Shown in pieces: positions 9,815 to 20,932 of a stretch of 64,000 nt of DNA. Both the position numbers and the translations under genes were made by a program. Origin of the DNA: Adiantum capillus-veneris (Eukaryota > Streptophyta > Polypodiopsida > Polypodiales > Pteridaceae). The stretch is from positions 47,457,779 through 47,521,778 of the forward strand of contig CM043970.1 in NCBI GenBank assembly GCA_014529385.2. The letters run 5' to 3'. The notes under the pieces were generated by a model. That model worked only from the letters and a program-made list of their open reading frames with translations. It made no database searches and had not been told where the DNA came from. Positions within the stretch are counted from its first letter, which is position 1; each line of letters opens with the position of its first letter.

Positions 9815-10680
9815 CACCTTTGGAGATTGTTTCTGATAATGGTCCAGGGTTTAGGAAGGGCTTGCTCACAAAAGTTTGTGATGAGATTCACATTCTACAT
9901 CGGCATAGCACACCCTACTACCCTCAGTCAAATGGTTTGGTAGAGAAGGCTAATGGTATCATTGCAGGAATCATCCTGAAGATGGTAAAGAACAAGACAA
10001 AGCTATGGGATGACTTCTTGGATGGAGCATTGTGGGCCTATCGGACTACCTACAAGGAAGCGACATAGTTCACACCCTTCCACCTAGTCTATAGTCAAGA
10101 AGCTTTGCAACCCATCGAGCTCAACATTCCAACAATGCGACCTCATGGAAAGGTGGCACAAGGAGAAGAAGCAGCATGGGAAGATCGCCTTCTCACCCTA
10201 GCAGAACTAGAATGGAAACGGGAGGCGGCTTATGAGTGCTATAAAAGAAAGGCTATGCAAATAAAGGACAAGCTCGACAAAAAGGTGAAAGACAAAGGGA
10301 TCAAGGAAGGATATTTGGTGCTAAGGTACGATAATCGCCTTGACAATCGCTTTGATGTGAAGTTCAATACTAGATGGCAAGGTCCCTACATTGTAAAGAA
10401 GGCCTACTGTTCATGCTACTATCAACTCATGGATTTGGATGGCAAGCAACACCCCAAGAAGGTGAATGGGTATCGATTAAAGCCTTACTTGAGTCGCGTT
10501 CTACCAGAGGATCTACAAGAGCATGGAACAACTACAATACCATGTAAGTCTTTGATCTTGGTACTACAAGATGAAGATTCAACTAAGCCACCAAATATCA
10601 CGAAGGATCGAAAAACACTTTCATTGGAAGATATGCCTTTTGATGGTACAAGAATGTACCATCATCTAGGGGAGGGTTAA
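9538..10680 (+). pseudogene. Gypsy-1 integrase core and C-terminal domain
   Basis: Inserts the DNA copy into the genome. From the second duplicate onward the frame gives the DDE core: Asp in GIDAMGPLP, Asp in VSDNGPGF (about 9833) and Glu in SNGLVEKANGI (about 9947). A TAG at 10066-10068 breaks EAT*FTPFHLVYSQEAL; the same frame then continues to 10680 with a GPY/F module (RWQGPYIVKKA, YYQLMDLDGKQHPKKVNGYR). The C-terminal tail runs to the polypurine tract. The core triad is intact, but the duplication and the stop mean no complete integrase. Confidence 0.85.
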
Positions 10681-10681
10681 A
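10668..10681 (+). other. Gypsy-1 polypurine tract
   Basis: AGGGGAGGGTTAAA directly before the 3' LTR, the expected primer for plus-strand DNA synthesis. It overlaps the end of the integrase frame. Confidence 0.8.
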
Positions 10682-13205
10682 TGATAGCCGTTTTTTTGGC
10701 TCTCATAAAATAATTTTAAGAAGCCACTTCACCCCACAAAAACACCCTAGCACAATGACTAGGCTTGTACATGCGTTTATGTTTTTATCATATTTTTTTA
10801 TATCAAATCATTGAGCGAGCCATTGGGCTAAGAGACCAAAAAAATAAATTTATAATATTACAGTCCTCTTTACATGTAAATATTTTTTATCAAATAAAGG
10901 ACCTAAGTATAAAGGGTTTTTTTCAAAATTTTTGTATTTATATAAATACATATTCCTAGGTGTGCATTATTAGACCTAAGTGTGCATTTTTCTAAATCTC
11001 CTTGCATCCTTTCATGGCATGAAATATTTCTATGTTAGTGTGTACATACCCCATAATATTTATTTTTACAAAATAAACCCATATATTTCATCCCGCACCC
11101 TCGTGGAAGTCGAAATTTGTTTCTACACTGTCACTCACTTTCACTAGATATTTTCTCACTTGCATATTTTACTCTTTCACCCAAAAACAAAATAAAATAC
11201 TCCTATCATGATATTCCTTCATGGGTCCTGCACATATTTTTTTCATACACCATGTGCTCATAAAGACAAGGGCTAGGAAAAATCCAAGCACTAGGTCTAT
11301 CATGTGCAATTGTTTTTTATTCTTCAAAATTAATCATCCATGCATGTGGCAAGGGCCACTTGGATTTCTTAGGTCATGGCATGGCTCATGGGGGGCTCAC
11401 CTTTGGATGTATAAGGAGAATTCAACGAAAAAGGGTCCCACATAAGCACCTTTGCAGTCCCACAATACACAGCTTTTTGGGCGAATTTTGGCACCCTTCT
11501 ATCATCCGAATCAGCAAAAGTTATCAACATACAAAATGAAGCTCGTGAGCTGAATTATTTTACATAAATATTTCAGAATTTTTGGAGATAAGCACGAATT
11601 TTGGTGAATTGTTTTGTGCGACCCAATCTGCCCACTCTGTGCACACAAGGATCCTCTTACTCTTCTCTCACATTTTCACACTCCCACCCACATGCACACT
11701 CATCCCTTTCCTTCCCACTCCCAAACCTGCAACTCGCATGTCCTAATTCACCCTCTTCACCATTGCCACTTCTCTCACACCTCCATAGCCTTCATCCTCC
11801 ATTTCTACACCCCTAGGTGCTCCCCTTTCTCTCTACATATATGTCCATATTACCATACTCTCTTCCGCTTTGTAAAGAACTTCAAAAAATCAGCAAAAAT
11901 CCAAGGTTAATCTCTGCAAATGAAGGCTTTTATCTTGAATTTTCCAAAGTTTGAAGATAACATAGCTTCATCGACACGCGCTACTTCGCCATGCGGATCG
12001 CTTCTTCTATCGGTGCTGTAAAGAGGTGAATGTCAACTTCTCCAAGCTTCAACCTTGCTTTACAAGCTTATCCCTTCTCTAACTTTTCTTATCATATATC
12101 TCACCATTTGGTGAATGATTTTGTAAATATTTTGTAGTGATAATTACTAACTACTAACCACTAACCTTATTGTAAAATGCACCCTCCACTCCCAAATTAT
12201 TCACTCAATCCCTCTTTCCTTTCATCCTCAATAATTCTCTTCCCTTGAGTCCACATCCATGTGACTCAAAGGATAAGAGAGAGCCACCCTCATTTAAAAA
12301 AATAAAATATGCATAATCTTTGATTTCTTCAAATAAACTTGATTAGGTCTAATCCTAATCGGGGCTTGTAAAACCTATAAATAGAGCCCTTCTCTCCCTT
12401 GTAAATCATCACATGATCACACTACACCACACCATTCTCAACACATAACACACCACTCTTCAAGCCTAGTTGTGTAGAGTGTGTGCATTGTGAGTGCTCT
12501 ATTCCATTGTTACACATAGGTGCATGGAGAAGCTTGAAGTTAGTTATGCTATTTAGAGAAGTGGAGTGATACCATACTCTGCATCACACTTGTAGCCTAC
12601 TCTTGTCCATAAATAAGATTTATAGTTTTGGGTGCAATTGTATGCTGCAACTACGACTCTTCTCTCCAACTTGACTTGATAAGTTGGCTCATCAGGTGAT
12701 TGAAGGTATATTGTCCTTGAAGTCTGTTGTGCTATTTCATGCTTGCTTGTTGAATTGTTTGCCTAAAAAGTCAATTGTAAGAGGGTGCTCAGTGAGAGGG
12801 CTCCCGTGACCCTAAGACAATTTGTGTATTGGCAACAAGGTCAAGTTTTGTGTTGTCTCTATATTTCTCAACAAGCTTTGTGTGCATCTAGTCTTTAAGG
12901 CTAAGACTGAGTTCCTCAAGTTGATTTGTGCTCTTTACCTCTCTCTGGCGTGGTGAATGTTTGTGTTTGGTGTGTGTGGCTATCTTGCATTCCCCTTCCT
13001 TTGTGTGTTTGATTACAAGGAGATATCGCGCGCGTCCTAGTTGGCATCTACAACTAGGTGGTGCCCCTTTTCTTGTATTGGTTTCTGGCTGTGGGTTGTT
13101 GTTATCTTTGATTGTGCTTGCCCCAGCCCCAATTCAGCAGCATGGGAGCCTTGAGAGGTGTTTAGAGGTCGCCTCTCTTGTTGCCTGCCTTGGACCGCCG
13201 CCTCA
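10682..13205 (+). repeat. Gypsy-1 3' LTR (2524 bp)
   Basis: Collinear with 2005-4589, with scattered substitutions and small indels. Ends CCGCCTCA, then Copia-1 LTR sequence resumes. Confidence 0.93.
12375..12384 (+). promoter_or_regulatory. TATA box of Gypsy-1 3' LTR
   Basis: CTATAAATAG, the counterpart of 3674-3683. From here transcription would run into the flanking Copia-1 and Gypsy-2 sequence. Confidence 0.55.
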
Positions 13206-13330
13206 ATATATAGCCCTAGAGTGATGGGCTTATATACAACGCACGGGGAAAAAACCTCCTAAAGAGGGGAAAAATACCCCAGTGGTCCTAGTGTGTTCAC
13301 GCACATCACTACCGCATGTATATGGTAACA
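13206..13330 (-). repeat. Copia-1 5' LTR, outer half
   Basis: Continues the LTR interrupted at 2004: TATAGCCCTAGAGTGATGGG matches the solo LTR at 35162 onward. It ends GGTAACA at 13330; beyond it Gypsy-2 sequence begins. Confidence 0.8.
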
Positions 13331-13990
13331 TTTTTTGCTCAAGGGACATGATGTAATTGTACAACTTGAAACTTCCCTAAAAGCCCCTTAACTTTGTGCA
13401 AATGGCCTAGCAAGCTATGATTTTTTAAAAGCCCAAGTTCCTTGTATTTGTTTTAGTAAAAGCATGGCATCACCAAATACATTTAACTGTTAGATACCTT
13501 GTGTCACACACCACTCTAACCCAAGAGTTAAGGCTGCATATTCTGCTTCATTGTTGGAGTGGGAATCCAAGAGATGCCCAATGGAGAATACCTTTTCCCT
13601 TTGTTCGTTGAAGATGACAATGCCCACTGCAGGTTTGTCTACTGTCCTCTTATAGGATCCATCAAAGAAAAGAGAGTGAGACCTCTCTATCTTAGGGACT
13701 TCCAACACATGTATTACTTCTTTGTCACTTGTCTTGATCTTCAACTTCTTTTCATAGTGGTGATGAGTGAGAATGCCTCATAGACTAGCTCTTATGGAGC
13801 TCTCCACTTGCATAATGTAGTCAAACTCTTGCAACCTTGTGAGCCATTTGAAAATCCTAGAAGAAACATCCATGTGCGGCATTACATAAGGAAAAACTAC
13901 TTCCATTGTTAAGATTATGAATGTTCTAGACAATAAATAACAACGAAATTCGGTGGTAGCAAACATTAATGCAAGCACCATGTGCTCCAG
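13331..13990 (-). pseudogene. Gypsy-2 RNase H and archaeal-type RNase H
   Basis: 13778-13981 encodes the end of the first RNase H (LALMFATTEFRCYLLSRTFI, SSRIFKWLTRLQEFDY). 13490-13744 encodes the start of the second RNase H (LFFDGSYKRTVDKPAVGIVI, SNNEAEYAALTLGLEWC). Below 13490 the sequence matches Gypsy-3 31280-31440 (degraded GDAMLLIKQIQGTWAC and HVPRAENQE segments) until the Copia-1 junction. The first catalytic Asp (FDGS) is kept. Short frame breaks separate the blocks. Confidence 0.78.
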
Positions 13991-13999
13991 CCGTGTATA

Positions 14000-14984
14000 C
14001 CTTTTCTGATGGAGTCATCATGCGACTAGAGAAGTAGATAGGATGCATGAAAGAAGCTTGAGGATCCTTTTGCATCAATACCACCCCAAGTGTGTCATTG
14101 CCCACACTAGGGGTTACATAAAATGGCTCGTCCCACTTTGGAGGTGCAATGGTGGGAAGTGAGTCTAGAATTTGTTTTACCTCATTGAATTGTTGTTCAT
14201 TTTCTTCACTCCAAGTGAAGATTTTCTTGATGGGTAACTTGTTGTAAAGGGAGAACCACTTGAGAGAGCATGTGAATGAACCTACTCAAATACCTCACCT
14301 TTTGAAGAAAAGAGACCAACTGCTTTGTTGTGGTGGGAGAGGGTAAAGCCATGAAGGCTTGAACCTTGCTTGGGTCAGCTTCAATGACCTTGGCAGAGAT
14401 CACATGGCCAAGAAGAGTAACCTTGCTTTCACCAATCTGGCATTTCTCCACATTGAGTTGGCTACACAAAGCTTGCAGCCTAGCTAGACCTTCATAAACT
14501 TTCTCCAAATGAAGAGAGTGGGAGCTATAGATACAAAAGTCATCAATAAAAACACGGATTGATTTTTTAAAGAATGTCTGAAAAACAAATGTCACATAGC
14601 GCTGAAAAGTGGCCGGAGCATTAGTGAGACCAAAAGGCATAACTCTGTAAGCAAAACAACCCCACGGAGTGATGAAGGTTGTCTAGTTTGATCTTCTTCA
14701 ATGATGCTAATTTGGAAGAAGCCTGAGTAGCCATCACATAATGTGTAGCGCTCATGTCCTGCTACCTCATTGAGGATTTCATCTTGAAAAGGAAGAGGAA
14801 AATGGTCCCTCTTTGTGGCCGTATTAAGGGGCTTGTAATCAACACAAACCCTCCACTTACCATTCTTCTTTGGTGTGACTACCACTAGAGAAACCCACTC
14901 TAAGTCTTCAACAGGATAGATGAAACCTACTTCTAGGAGTTTCCTCACCTCTTTGAGTAGGGCTAGCCACTTGAGCTTCTGCAC
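14000..14984 (-). pseudogene. Gypsy-2 reverse transcriptase
   Basis: RT core in two overlapping frames. 14592-14984: ALLKEVRKLLEVGFIYPVED, SLVVVTPKKNGKWRVCVDYK. 14206-14640: MPFGLTNAPATFQRYV, catalytic FIDDFCIYSS, LLGHVISAKVIEADPSK, SFLQKVRYLSRFIH. A frameshift around 14600-14690 separates them. Sequence 14000-14200 continues the connection domain with further breaks. The YxDD-equivalent FIDD is intact, unlike in Gypsy-3 and Gypsy-5. Confidence 0.85.
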
Positions 14985-15050
14985 TATAGGTTTACTTCCC
15001 TCCTTAAGCTTAATGTGATGTTAAACTACTGTGATGCCAGTTATTTTGTC

Positions 15051-15356
15051 CTATTCATCAATGAACAAAGTGGTAAAATTACTTAGCATCAAAATATAAT
15101 CTTCATGCTCCTTCCCACACAACTTACTAGAGAGCATTCGATGTAGCTTACTTGCTTCTACCAGAGGTTGTGTACGTGGTGTCTCCCCTTGGTTTGATGA
15201 TGATGCATCATATTGCTCCATCCTCTTAGGGTCTATGAGAATGACCACCATCACCTCAATGCTACTGTCACTTTCTTCACTCACTATTGACTCCTCCTCT
15301 GAAGTGGTTGAAGAGTCATTACTTGAAAACTCATCCATAGAGGTTTCTAGATCCAT
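15051..15356 (-). pseudogene. Gypsy-2 linker between protease and RT
   Basis: Open stretch of 101 codons: an acidic Ser/Glu-rich part (DEFSSNDSSTTSEEESIVSE), then SSIEVMVVILIDPKRMEQ and HRMLSSKLCGKEHEDYILML. The same block occurs in Gypsy-3 at 29490-29720 and, diverged, in Gypsy-1 at 6900-7190. It has no known domain and joins protease to RT in this lineage. Confidence 0.7.
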
Positions 15357-15412
15357 GTCGCGTTGTCAACCTGTCTTCATGTCATAAATTATTGCCTTCC
15401 CTTTGGCATCCT

Positions 15413-16071
15413 TCATTGGATTATGCCAGTGTCCTTGTCCTGCTTAGCTCTCATAGCCATAAGCCAATGCCTCACTAGAATGATAGGATAGCCCTCCCCT
15501 TTGTGTGGGATGACAAAGATGTCCACATCTATCTCGGTGTTGAATGCCTTTATCTTAACTGCATTTATAACACCAACACATTGAACTTTTACATTATTTG
15601 CCATTTTGCCTCGGCATGGTGCCGGCCCAGATGGTGCCAGCCGACTCACCTCTAAACCTAACGGTGAATCATTATTACACTCATGACCCATATTTGTGCA
15701 CCACCATTGATGTAGATATTGGAGATGTGTTGCCCTTTGATGTGAGCATCCATCACTGGTAGTATGTCATCTAGATTCCTCCTAGAGATAGCCCCAGCTA
15801 TCTTTGGCTTTGATCGTCTTGTGCTAACCATCTTTGTCCATTGTCTCCTCACCCTAGGTGCTAGGTGGAGTAACTGGGGCCAGGTGATTTTTGGGCCCTG
15901 CTCAGAAACGTCTTGAACCAAATCATATGGTTTAGAACATTCACCCAAAGAGAAATCTACAATGTCAATTTTACACCGTGACTTGAACAGCTTTTTGCTA
16001 GATTCCCCTTTAGTTTTCATCTTTTCTTCCTTTTGGGAAGATTCACCATGCCTAGCGTGTTTTACCCCCAT
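15413..16071 (-). pseudogene. Gypsy-2 Gag end and protease
   Basis: 15658-16071 begins with a Lys-rich Gag tail, then KITWPQLLHLAPRVRRQW and the protease active-site segment INGGAQIWVM; the frame is lost just after. 15413-15691 carries the rest of the protease (MANNVKVQCVGVIN, KGEGYPIILVRHWLMAMRA) preceded by a stretch (SPLGLEVSRLAPSGPAP) with no counterpart in Gypsy-1, probably a small insertion. Matches Gypsy-1 6236-7008 in order. Confidence 0.72.
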
Positions 16072-16176
16072 GGCATCTACTCCTTCAACCTAGGTCTTAC
16101 CTTTCGCCACTCCCTTGATATCCTCCTCCAATTTCTCCTTGCTATCACAATGTAACACATGCATCTCAACACCTTG

Positions 16177-16868
16177 TCTACTACAGAGGCTGAATATGTT
16201 GCAACTTTGGAGGCTTGCAAGGAATCTATATGGCTTGGTTAGCTAGTGGGAGACTTGGTGTGTCAGTTAAATTCTACTCATTCATGCTCTCTCAAGGCTA
16301 CAAACATAGCAATATGGACCACTGCCTCTACACTAGGCGAGCTAAAGATGGTAGTTTGGTGATTTTGGTCCTTTATGTGGATGATATGTTAATTTTCGAG
16401 AAATGTAGGGATGAGATTTGAGTCTTGAAGTCAAAGTTACATGCAAAATTTGAAATGAAAGACATGGGTGAGTTACATGCGAAATTTGAAATGAAAGACA
16501 TGGGTGAAGCAAGCCATATCCTTGGCATGCACATTAGGTGAGAGAAATGCAAGAAATTGGTATTTCTGTCTCAATCCGAGTACATTGCTAAAGTTCTCAA
16601 GCGTTTCAATATGGAGAGGGGGAAGGCATTGAGTACTCCATTGCTTCCATATGTGAAACTTTCTAAAAATGATTGCCCTAAGTCTAAAGAGGAAAAGGTT
16701 GAAAAGGCCCAAGTGCCTTATTCATCTGCAATTGGAAGTTTGATGTATGCTATGATTGCTACACATCTTGATATTGCTTTTGGAGTCAAAGTCGTTAGCA
16801 GATATATGTCAAACCTAGGCAAGAAACATTGGGAGGCAGTGAAAGGGGTTTTGCAATATATAAATGGT
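16177..16868 (+). pseudogene. copia RNase H piece fused to RT piece
   Basis: STTEAEYVATLEACKESIWL (RNase H, normally near the end of pol) is followed directly by FYSFMLSQGYKHSNMDHCLY (RT), then the intact catalytic YVDDMLI, then SQSEYIAKVLKRFNME and AIGSLMYAMIATHLDIAFG, ending KKHWEAVKGVLQYING. An in-frame 36-bp duplication (16436-16471 and 16472-16507) repeats LHAKFEMKDMGE. At least two stops (about 16241 and 16419) interrupt it. The family is close to Copia-3, which has the same motifs in normal order. Confidence 0.82.
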
Positions 16869-16869
16869 T

Positions 16870-16955
16870 AGTGTTAGTTCCCAATTAGTGTCCAACCGCC
16901 CAACACTTAGGCGCACCACATTGGGCTTTACCACCCCGACAACCTCCCACTTAAA
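16870..16955 (-). repeat. truncated copia 3' LTR start with polypurine tract (minus)
   Basis: On the minus strand a purine tract (AAGTGGGAGG) is followed by TGTCGGGGTGGTAAAGCCCA, the LTR start of the Copia-2/Copia-3 type. Only about 70 bp of LTR remain. A second, similar LTR scrap lies at 17463-17532. Confidence 0.65.
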
Positions 16956-17104
16956 GGACAAGGTGCCTTTAAGCTGGGGTGACAATGTATGTATACATAC
17001 AATACAAGTAGACAATGACCATGATCATTTACCCAATGCCCATGAGTGCCTGACAATGTGCAAACCGCTTTGAAGATTAGCAAGATTCTCACTGGTGTCA
17101 ATCT

Positions 17105-17255
17105 TGGCAAGCTACAATTGCTTGTCCTCAAGCACCTTGTGAATGAAGTGATACTTCACATCCACATGATTTATCTTTGCATGAAACATTGGGTTCTTTG
17201 CCAATTGGATATCACTTTGACTATCGCAATGTAACACAAGCATCTCAACAATGAT
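17105..17255 (-). pseudogene. copia RNase H C-terminal fragment
   Basis: The minus strand encodes VLHCDSQSDIQLAKNPMFHA, then HVDVKYHFIHKVLEDKQL, the end of copia RNase H (compare Copia-3 at 47638-47760). It is in opposite orientation to the RT piece at 16263-16868. Confidence 0.8.
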
Positions 17256-17297
17256 TCCGAGGCGCGTATGCAGTGTTTGTGCAGAGAGCAAGAAGGG

Positions 17298-17300
<3 letters not shown>

Positions 17301-17385
<85 letters not shown>
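17301..17385. repeat. (AG)n microsatellite
   Basis: About 42 uninterrupted AG units; the open frames across it are repeat artefacts. Confidence 0.97.
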
Positions 17386-17387
<2 letters not shown>

Positions 17388-17462
17388 ACATTGTGTGGAC
17401 TCCAAACACAATAGTGTTTAGGGTTATGAGTCGTTATTGTTTTGTGTAGAATGAACGGTCAT

Positions 17463-17786
17463 TGTTAATTCCCGATTAGTGCCCAATTGCCCAACACTTA
17501 GGCACGACACATTGGGCTTTACCACTCCAACAATCTACTAGTCCTACTGCTAGACCTATTCGACATCGACCCCGACATAGGGAAAAAGGGGTGCAAAAAT
17601 TTGATTTCTAGCTTCACCAATATTAGCAAAGATTATCATTCATCGCGACACATTGGGCTTTACCACTCCAACAATCTACTAGTCCTACTGCTAGACCTAT
17701 TTGACATCGACCCCGACATAGGGAAAAGGGTGTACAAAAATTTGATTTCTAGCTTCGCCAATATTAGCAAAGTTTATCATTGATCG
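17463..17786. repeat. copia LTR scrap and 141-bp tandem duplication
   Basis: 17463-17532 is another minus-orientation LTR end (compare 16870-16941). From 17505 a 141-bp unit is repeated head to tail (17505-17645, 17646-17786), including the LTR end and TCGCCAATATTAGCAAAG-type sequence; the copies differ at a few positions. Confidence 0.85.
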
Positions 17787-20722
17787 TGACCTAAATAGCA
17801 ACAAAAGGTGCTTGCACATGAGGTATGTTGAAAGCAGAGGAAAAACACACGCACAATGGTGATAATAGTCACGATCTAGCAAAAGTGCACGCAACGATCA
17901 TCACGATGGCATGCACAAGAGATGATGATCAAGATCCGGGTAGTCATGAGACTGATATCAAAAAAGGTACAAAAGACAAGGAGATTGTGACAACAATGAC
18001 AAATATAGAAGAGATCCTAGCCACGATGATGCTATTTGAAGGAATCTCAAGAAAATTATGGTTGCAAATGTAAATCTAAGTTTCACACCCTCACAACGGC
18101 AACATTGATGGACAACGAGTCTCTCTCTCTCTCTCTCTCTCTCTCTACCAAAGACTGATGGTTCACTTCAAAAGGCTATAGCCACACAATCTAGATCGTC
18201 TTTGAAAATGACATCCACTCAGCATTATTGTGATGTAGGACTCATTGTGCATAGCTTGGTAGAGTGAAAGTAGCATGCGTTTGCTAATGTACCCACCTTC
18301 AACCAATAGTAAAAGCTATACATATAACACCACAAATCAAGTAATGAGAATGGCCCATGATAACCAAGATTTTGTAGAAGTTCTTTGTTTCCAGTTGAAG
18401 TTTTGAACTCTCTAATAGTCTTCCTAGTATGTGACGTGACTTGCTATGTTGTTTATTAAAATTTTCATACAACTATGCAAGCAAAATTCTCCAGTAAACA
18501 TGAGTAAATTTCTCTATCCTTATTCTTTCCACAAGCCATTGGCCCCATAATGTATAGTTTTATCTATTATCAATGATGTAATCTACTGGGATCTTCACTT
18601 TGATATACCGTTGCAATTATCTATGGAATTGCATCATACAATATTAAAATTGATGTTGTATCTTGCTTCATTTTCTTATTGCTGTATGGCATATATTCTG
18701 TCAATTTTATAATTCCTTTGTAGATAGCAAATTTTTAGTGAAGAGTACTTCTCCTATGCTAGAAGTTGATATTAAAAAAACCTTTGTATCTTGAGCCCTA
18801 CTTTAGCATATCCAAATAGGTGGTCATTGGTCATCATATCTTTGTGTATTTCTTAAGCTTGGTTAACCTTTGTAGATTAGCTCGTGATCATCGATATCAT
18901 GAATTTGTACCAAGGATAAGATCATTCTAAATTTTTTCTAGATCAAGCACCATGATTAGCTTTTAAAAAATTTTTAGTTACTGTTCGAGATTATTATCAC
19001 TTTGATACAAGCTCAATATCTACTATCTGCCCAATCTTGTAGACGATTTCTCCAATTTATGTAACTCTTCCCTTATCTTTTGTTGACACATAACCCCTCT
19101 CCCTAAAGATAATTAAACTTCTCATTGATTTTGTAATTAAGGGCTTTCAATGTGTTAATATATTTAGCGTATAGTTATATCCTTGGTTAAATCTACAAGA
19201 AATCACGTTTAGTAACTTGTCTTTGAGATACACTTTTGCAAATAAAGCTAAGTACAATGCTATCATATCAGAGAACCTCTAGGTATGAAATTTCTCAATG
19301 CATTCTAATACTATATATTTAGCAAGATCCTTTCCATTATCTCTGATGACTAACCTCTCTCTATGTATCTTTAGAGTCAGATGCCATATATAATACACCA
19401 TCCTAGTGATTATTCCACTTCCTTCCTTATCTTAAATCTTCAAATTTTGCACCACCTTTTACAGCATCTTCTTATGTGACAATCTGCTAGTTTAATATAC
19501 TCGATTTCATAAATTAATGCTCATTTTATTTATTTTAAGTGAATCTCTTTGCAAATATTTCTAAGAGGTTACAATCAAGCAATTTTGCAACAAGCGAGAA
19601 TACTGCCAGACACTTTTAGAAGACACAGCTCTTTTACTTGTCTACATTGTGTTATAAGTTGTAAAATCAGTTATATCTAACATGGCTTATACCTACATCG
19701 ATTGGAGCTTCTACTGAGATGACTTGTCATGAAACTATACAACCACTCGCATGAGCTCAGGTGATTTGGGATGATCATCAACATTTCTACATACTTCAGT
19801 ATAACCTACTCCAATTTGGTATCGAGAATGTTTAAAATTTTTCCTTGTCTAGTCCATTGGTCACGTGCAAATAGATTTGCCAATTTAGGCACTGTGTATA
19901 TGTTCATTCTAGTGTAGATTCGCCCATTTAGGCAACACCGATCACAAAATTATACTGTAGTGATTGGCCACCACTATTCTTAGTATAATTTTGCTACCCA
20001 GGTAATGAAACTAATTTGGATTTGGAATTGTGTTTGGATTTGGTTAATTTTGATATAGTTTATGATGAATTCTTGTCGCGATAATGCTTATGGAATTGGA
20101 CTGATAATTTATTATAAAATGATTACTAAATGATGAGTGTGACCAATGATGTCTAGTGGCATGGGGTACTAGAAGATGCAGTATGTGGATGACGACAAAC
20201 ATAAGCAAATTTATTTGTTTAAATTTAAGAGTTTTTATTAATTTTGACACATGATTTTAGCTATTATCTTTGATAAGTATGGCTTGCAGGGTTTAAACTT
20301 AGCAATTGAGGGCAATTGCTTTTCTAACAAAGAGATATGTAATGGAAATGAAAATATATTTATTTATAATTGTACATGACAAGTGGAAAAAACATAAGCA
20401 ATCAAGAGACTATGCAAAAGGATAGCACATCTATGAATAGTTTATCATTAAAGTGCTCTTTATGAGCTATGGTTACTAAATGTTCGAGCTAACAGTCTGT
20501 ATTCATTTTGAACATTCAAGAAATCTCTATATAAATACATGGAAGAAGAAAGTGCTCACTCTTGCATGGGGGGAGATTGCACCCAGTGTCTGTGTTGATC
20601 TTCTCTTCTCTTCGCTCTCTGCTCACACCACATCGGTGTAGCACTCCGCTCTAGGAGGTGTATCGGCTCGTGCTCTCCTACTCTCTCTCACTCTCTGTCT
20701 CTTTAAGACGATATGTAGTGTT
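17787..20722. other. about 2.9 kb without a recognisable gene
   Basis: AT-rich. Contains a (CT)n run at 18119-18147 and one unrecognised 82-codon open stretch (17825-18073). No open frame over 60 codons between 18100 and 20040. A TATA-like TATATAAATA at 20529-20538 lies about 190 bp before the Copia-2 insertion. I see no transposon protein here. Confidence 0.5.
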
Positions 20723-20727
20723 GATTG

Positions 20728-20918
20728 TGTTGGGGTAAAGCCCCATGTGGCTGGTTAGGCCAGGTGCCCGCCCACTATACTTTTTCATAATGTACATAAT
20801 AGAATAAGGGGGCTCACTTGTAGAGAGTGAGTTTTAGACCTGCAAACACAAGGTCTCATCTTCTCCTCTCTTCTCCATTGCTACACACAATCACACACAT
20901 TCCCACTTACGCACTTCA
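20728..20918 (+). repeat. Copia-2 5' LTR (191 bp)
   Basis: Starts TGTTGGGGTAAAGCCC, ends CACTTCA. Matches the 3' LTR except that it is 18 bp longer and has several substitutions. Confidence 0.92.
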
Positions 20919-20920
20919 AC

Positions 20921-20932
20921 TCGTATCAGAGC
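20921..20932 (+). other. Copia-2 primer binding site
   Basis: TCGTATCAGAGC, one mismatch from the initiator-Met tRNA complement TGGTATCAGAGC, two bases after the LTR. Confidence 0.8.

Larger units (their letters stand above)
2005..13205 (+). mobile_element. Gypsy-1, full-length Tat-like Ty3/gypsy element
   Basis: Complete 11.2-kb plus-strand element inserted in the Copia-1 LTR. Order: 5' LTR (2005-4589), primer site, two small related reading frames, gag, protease, RT, RNase H, a second archaeal-type RNase H, integrase with a GPY motif, polypurine tract, 3' LTR (10682-13205). The dual RNase H and the PR-RT-RH-aRH-IN order are marks of the Tat lineage. Both LTRs start TGATAGCCG and end in CA. 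Flanks share ATAT (2001-2004 and 13206-13209), giving a 4-bp or imperfect 5-bp target duplication. Several stops, one frameshift and a 223-bp duplication disable pol. Confidence 0.92.
13331..16134 (-). mobile_element. Gypsy-2 fragment (minus), host of the Copia-1 insertion
   Basis: Internal part of a Tat-like gypsy element, closely related to Gypsy-3 at 29.2-31.5 kb. Reading from 16134 downwards: end of Gag, protease, linker, RT, RNase H, second RNase H, cut off at 13331 by Copia-1. No LTR is present. Its left end is joined to copia fragments at about 16135. Confidence 0.85.
16135..17265. mobile_element. scrambled copia fragments in both orientations
   Basis: Pieces of one copia family in an order no intact element has: a minus RNase H scrap (16135-16172), a plus RNase H piece (16177-16262), a plus RT piece (16263-16868), a minus LTR end with polypurine tract (16870-16955) and a minus RNase H end (about 17105-17255). 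The minus scraps at 16138-16168 and 17219-17250 are copies of the same RNase H codons. Confidence 0.75.

Noticed and set aside
17112-17411. Leu-Ser repeat proteins across AG/CT tracts (also 39602-39892, 54367-54699)
   Set aside because: Translation of (CT)n without other coding evidence.
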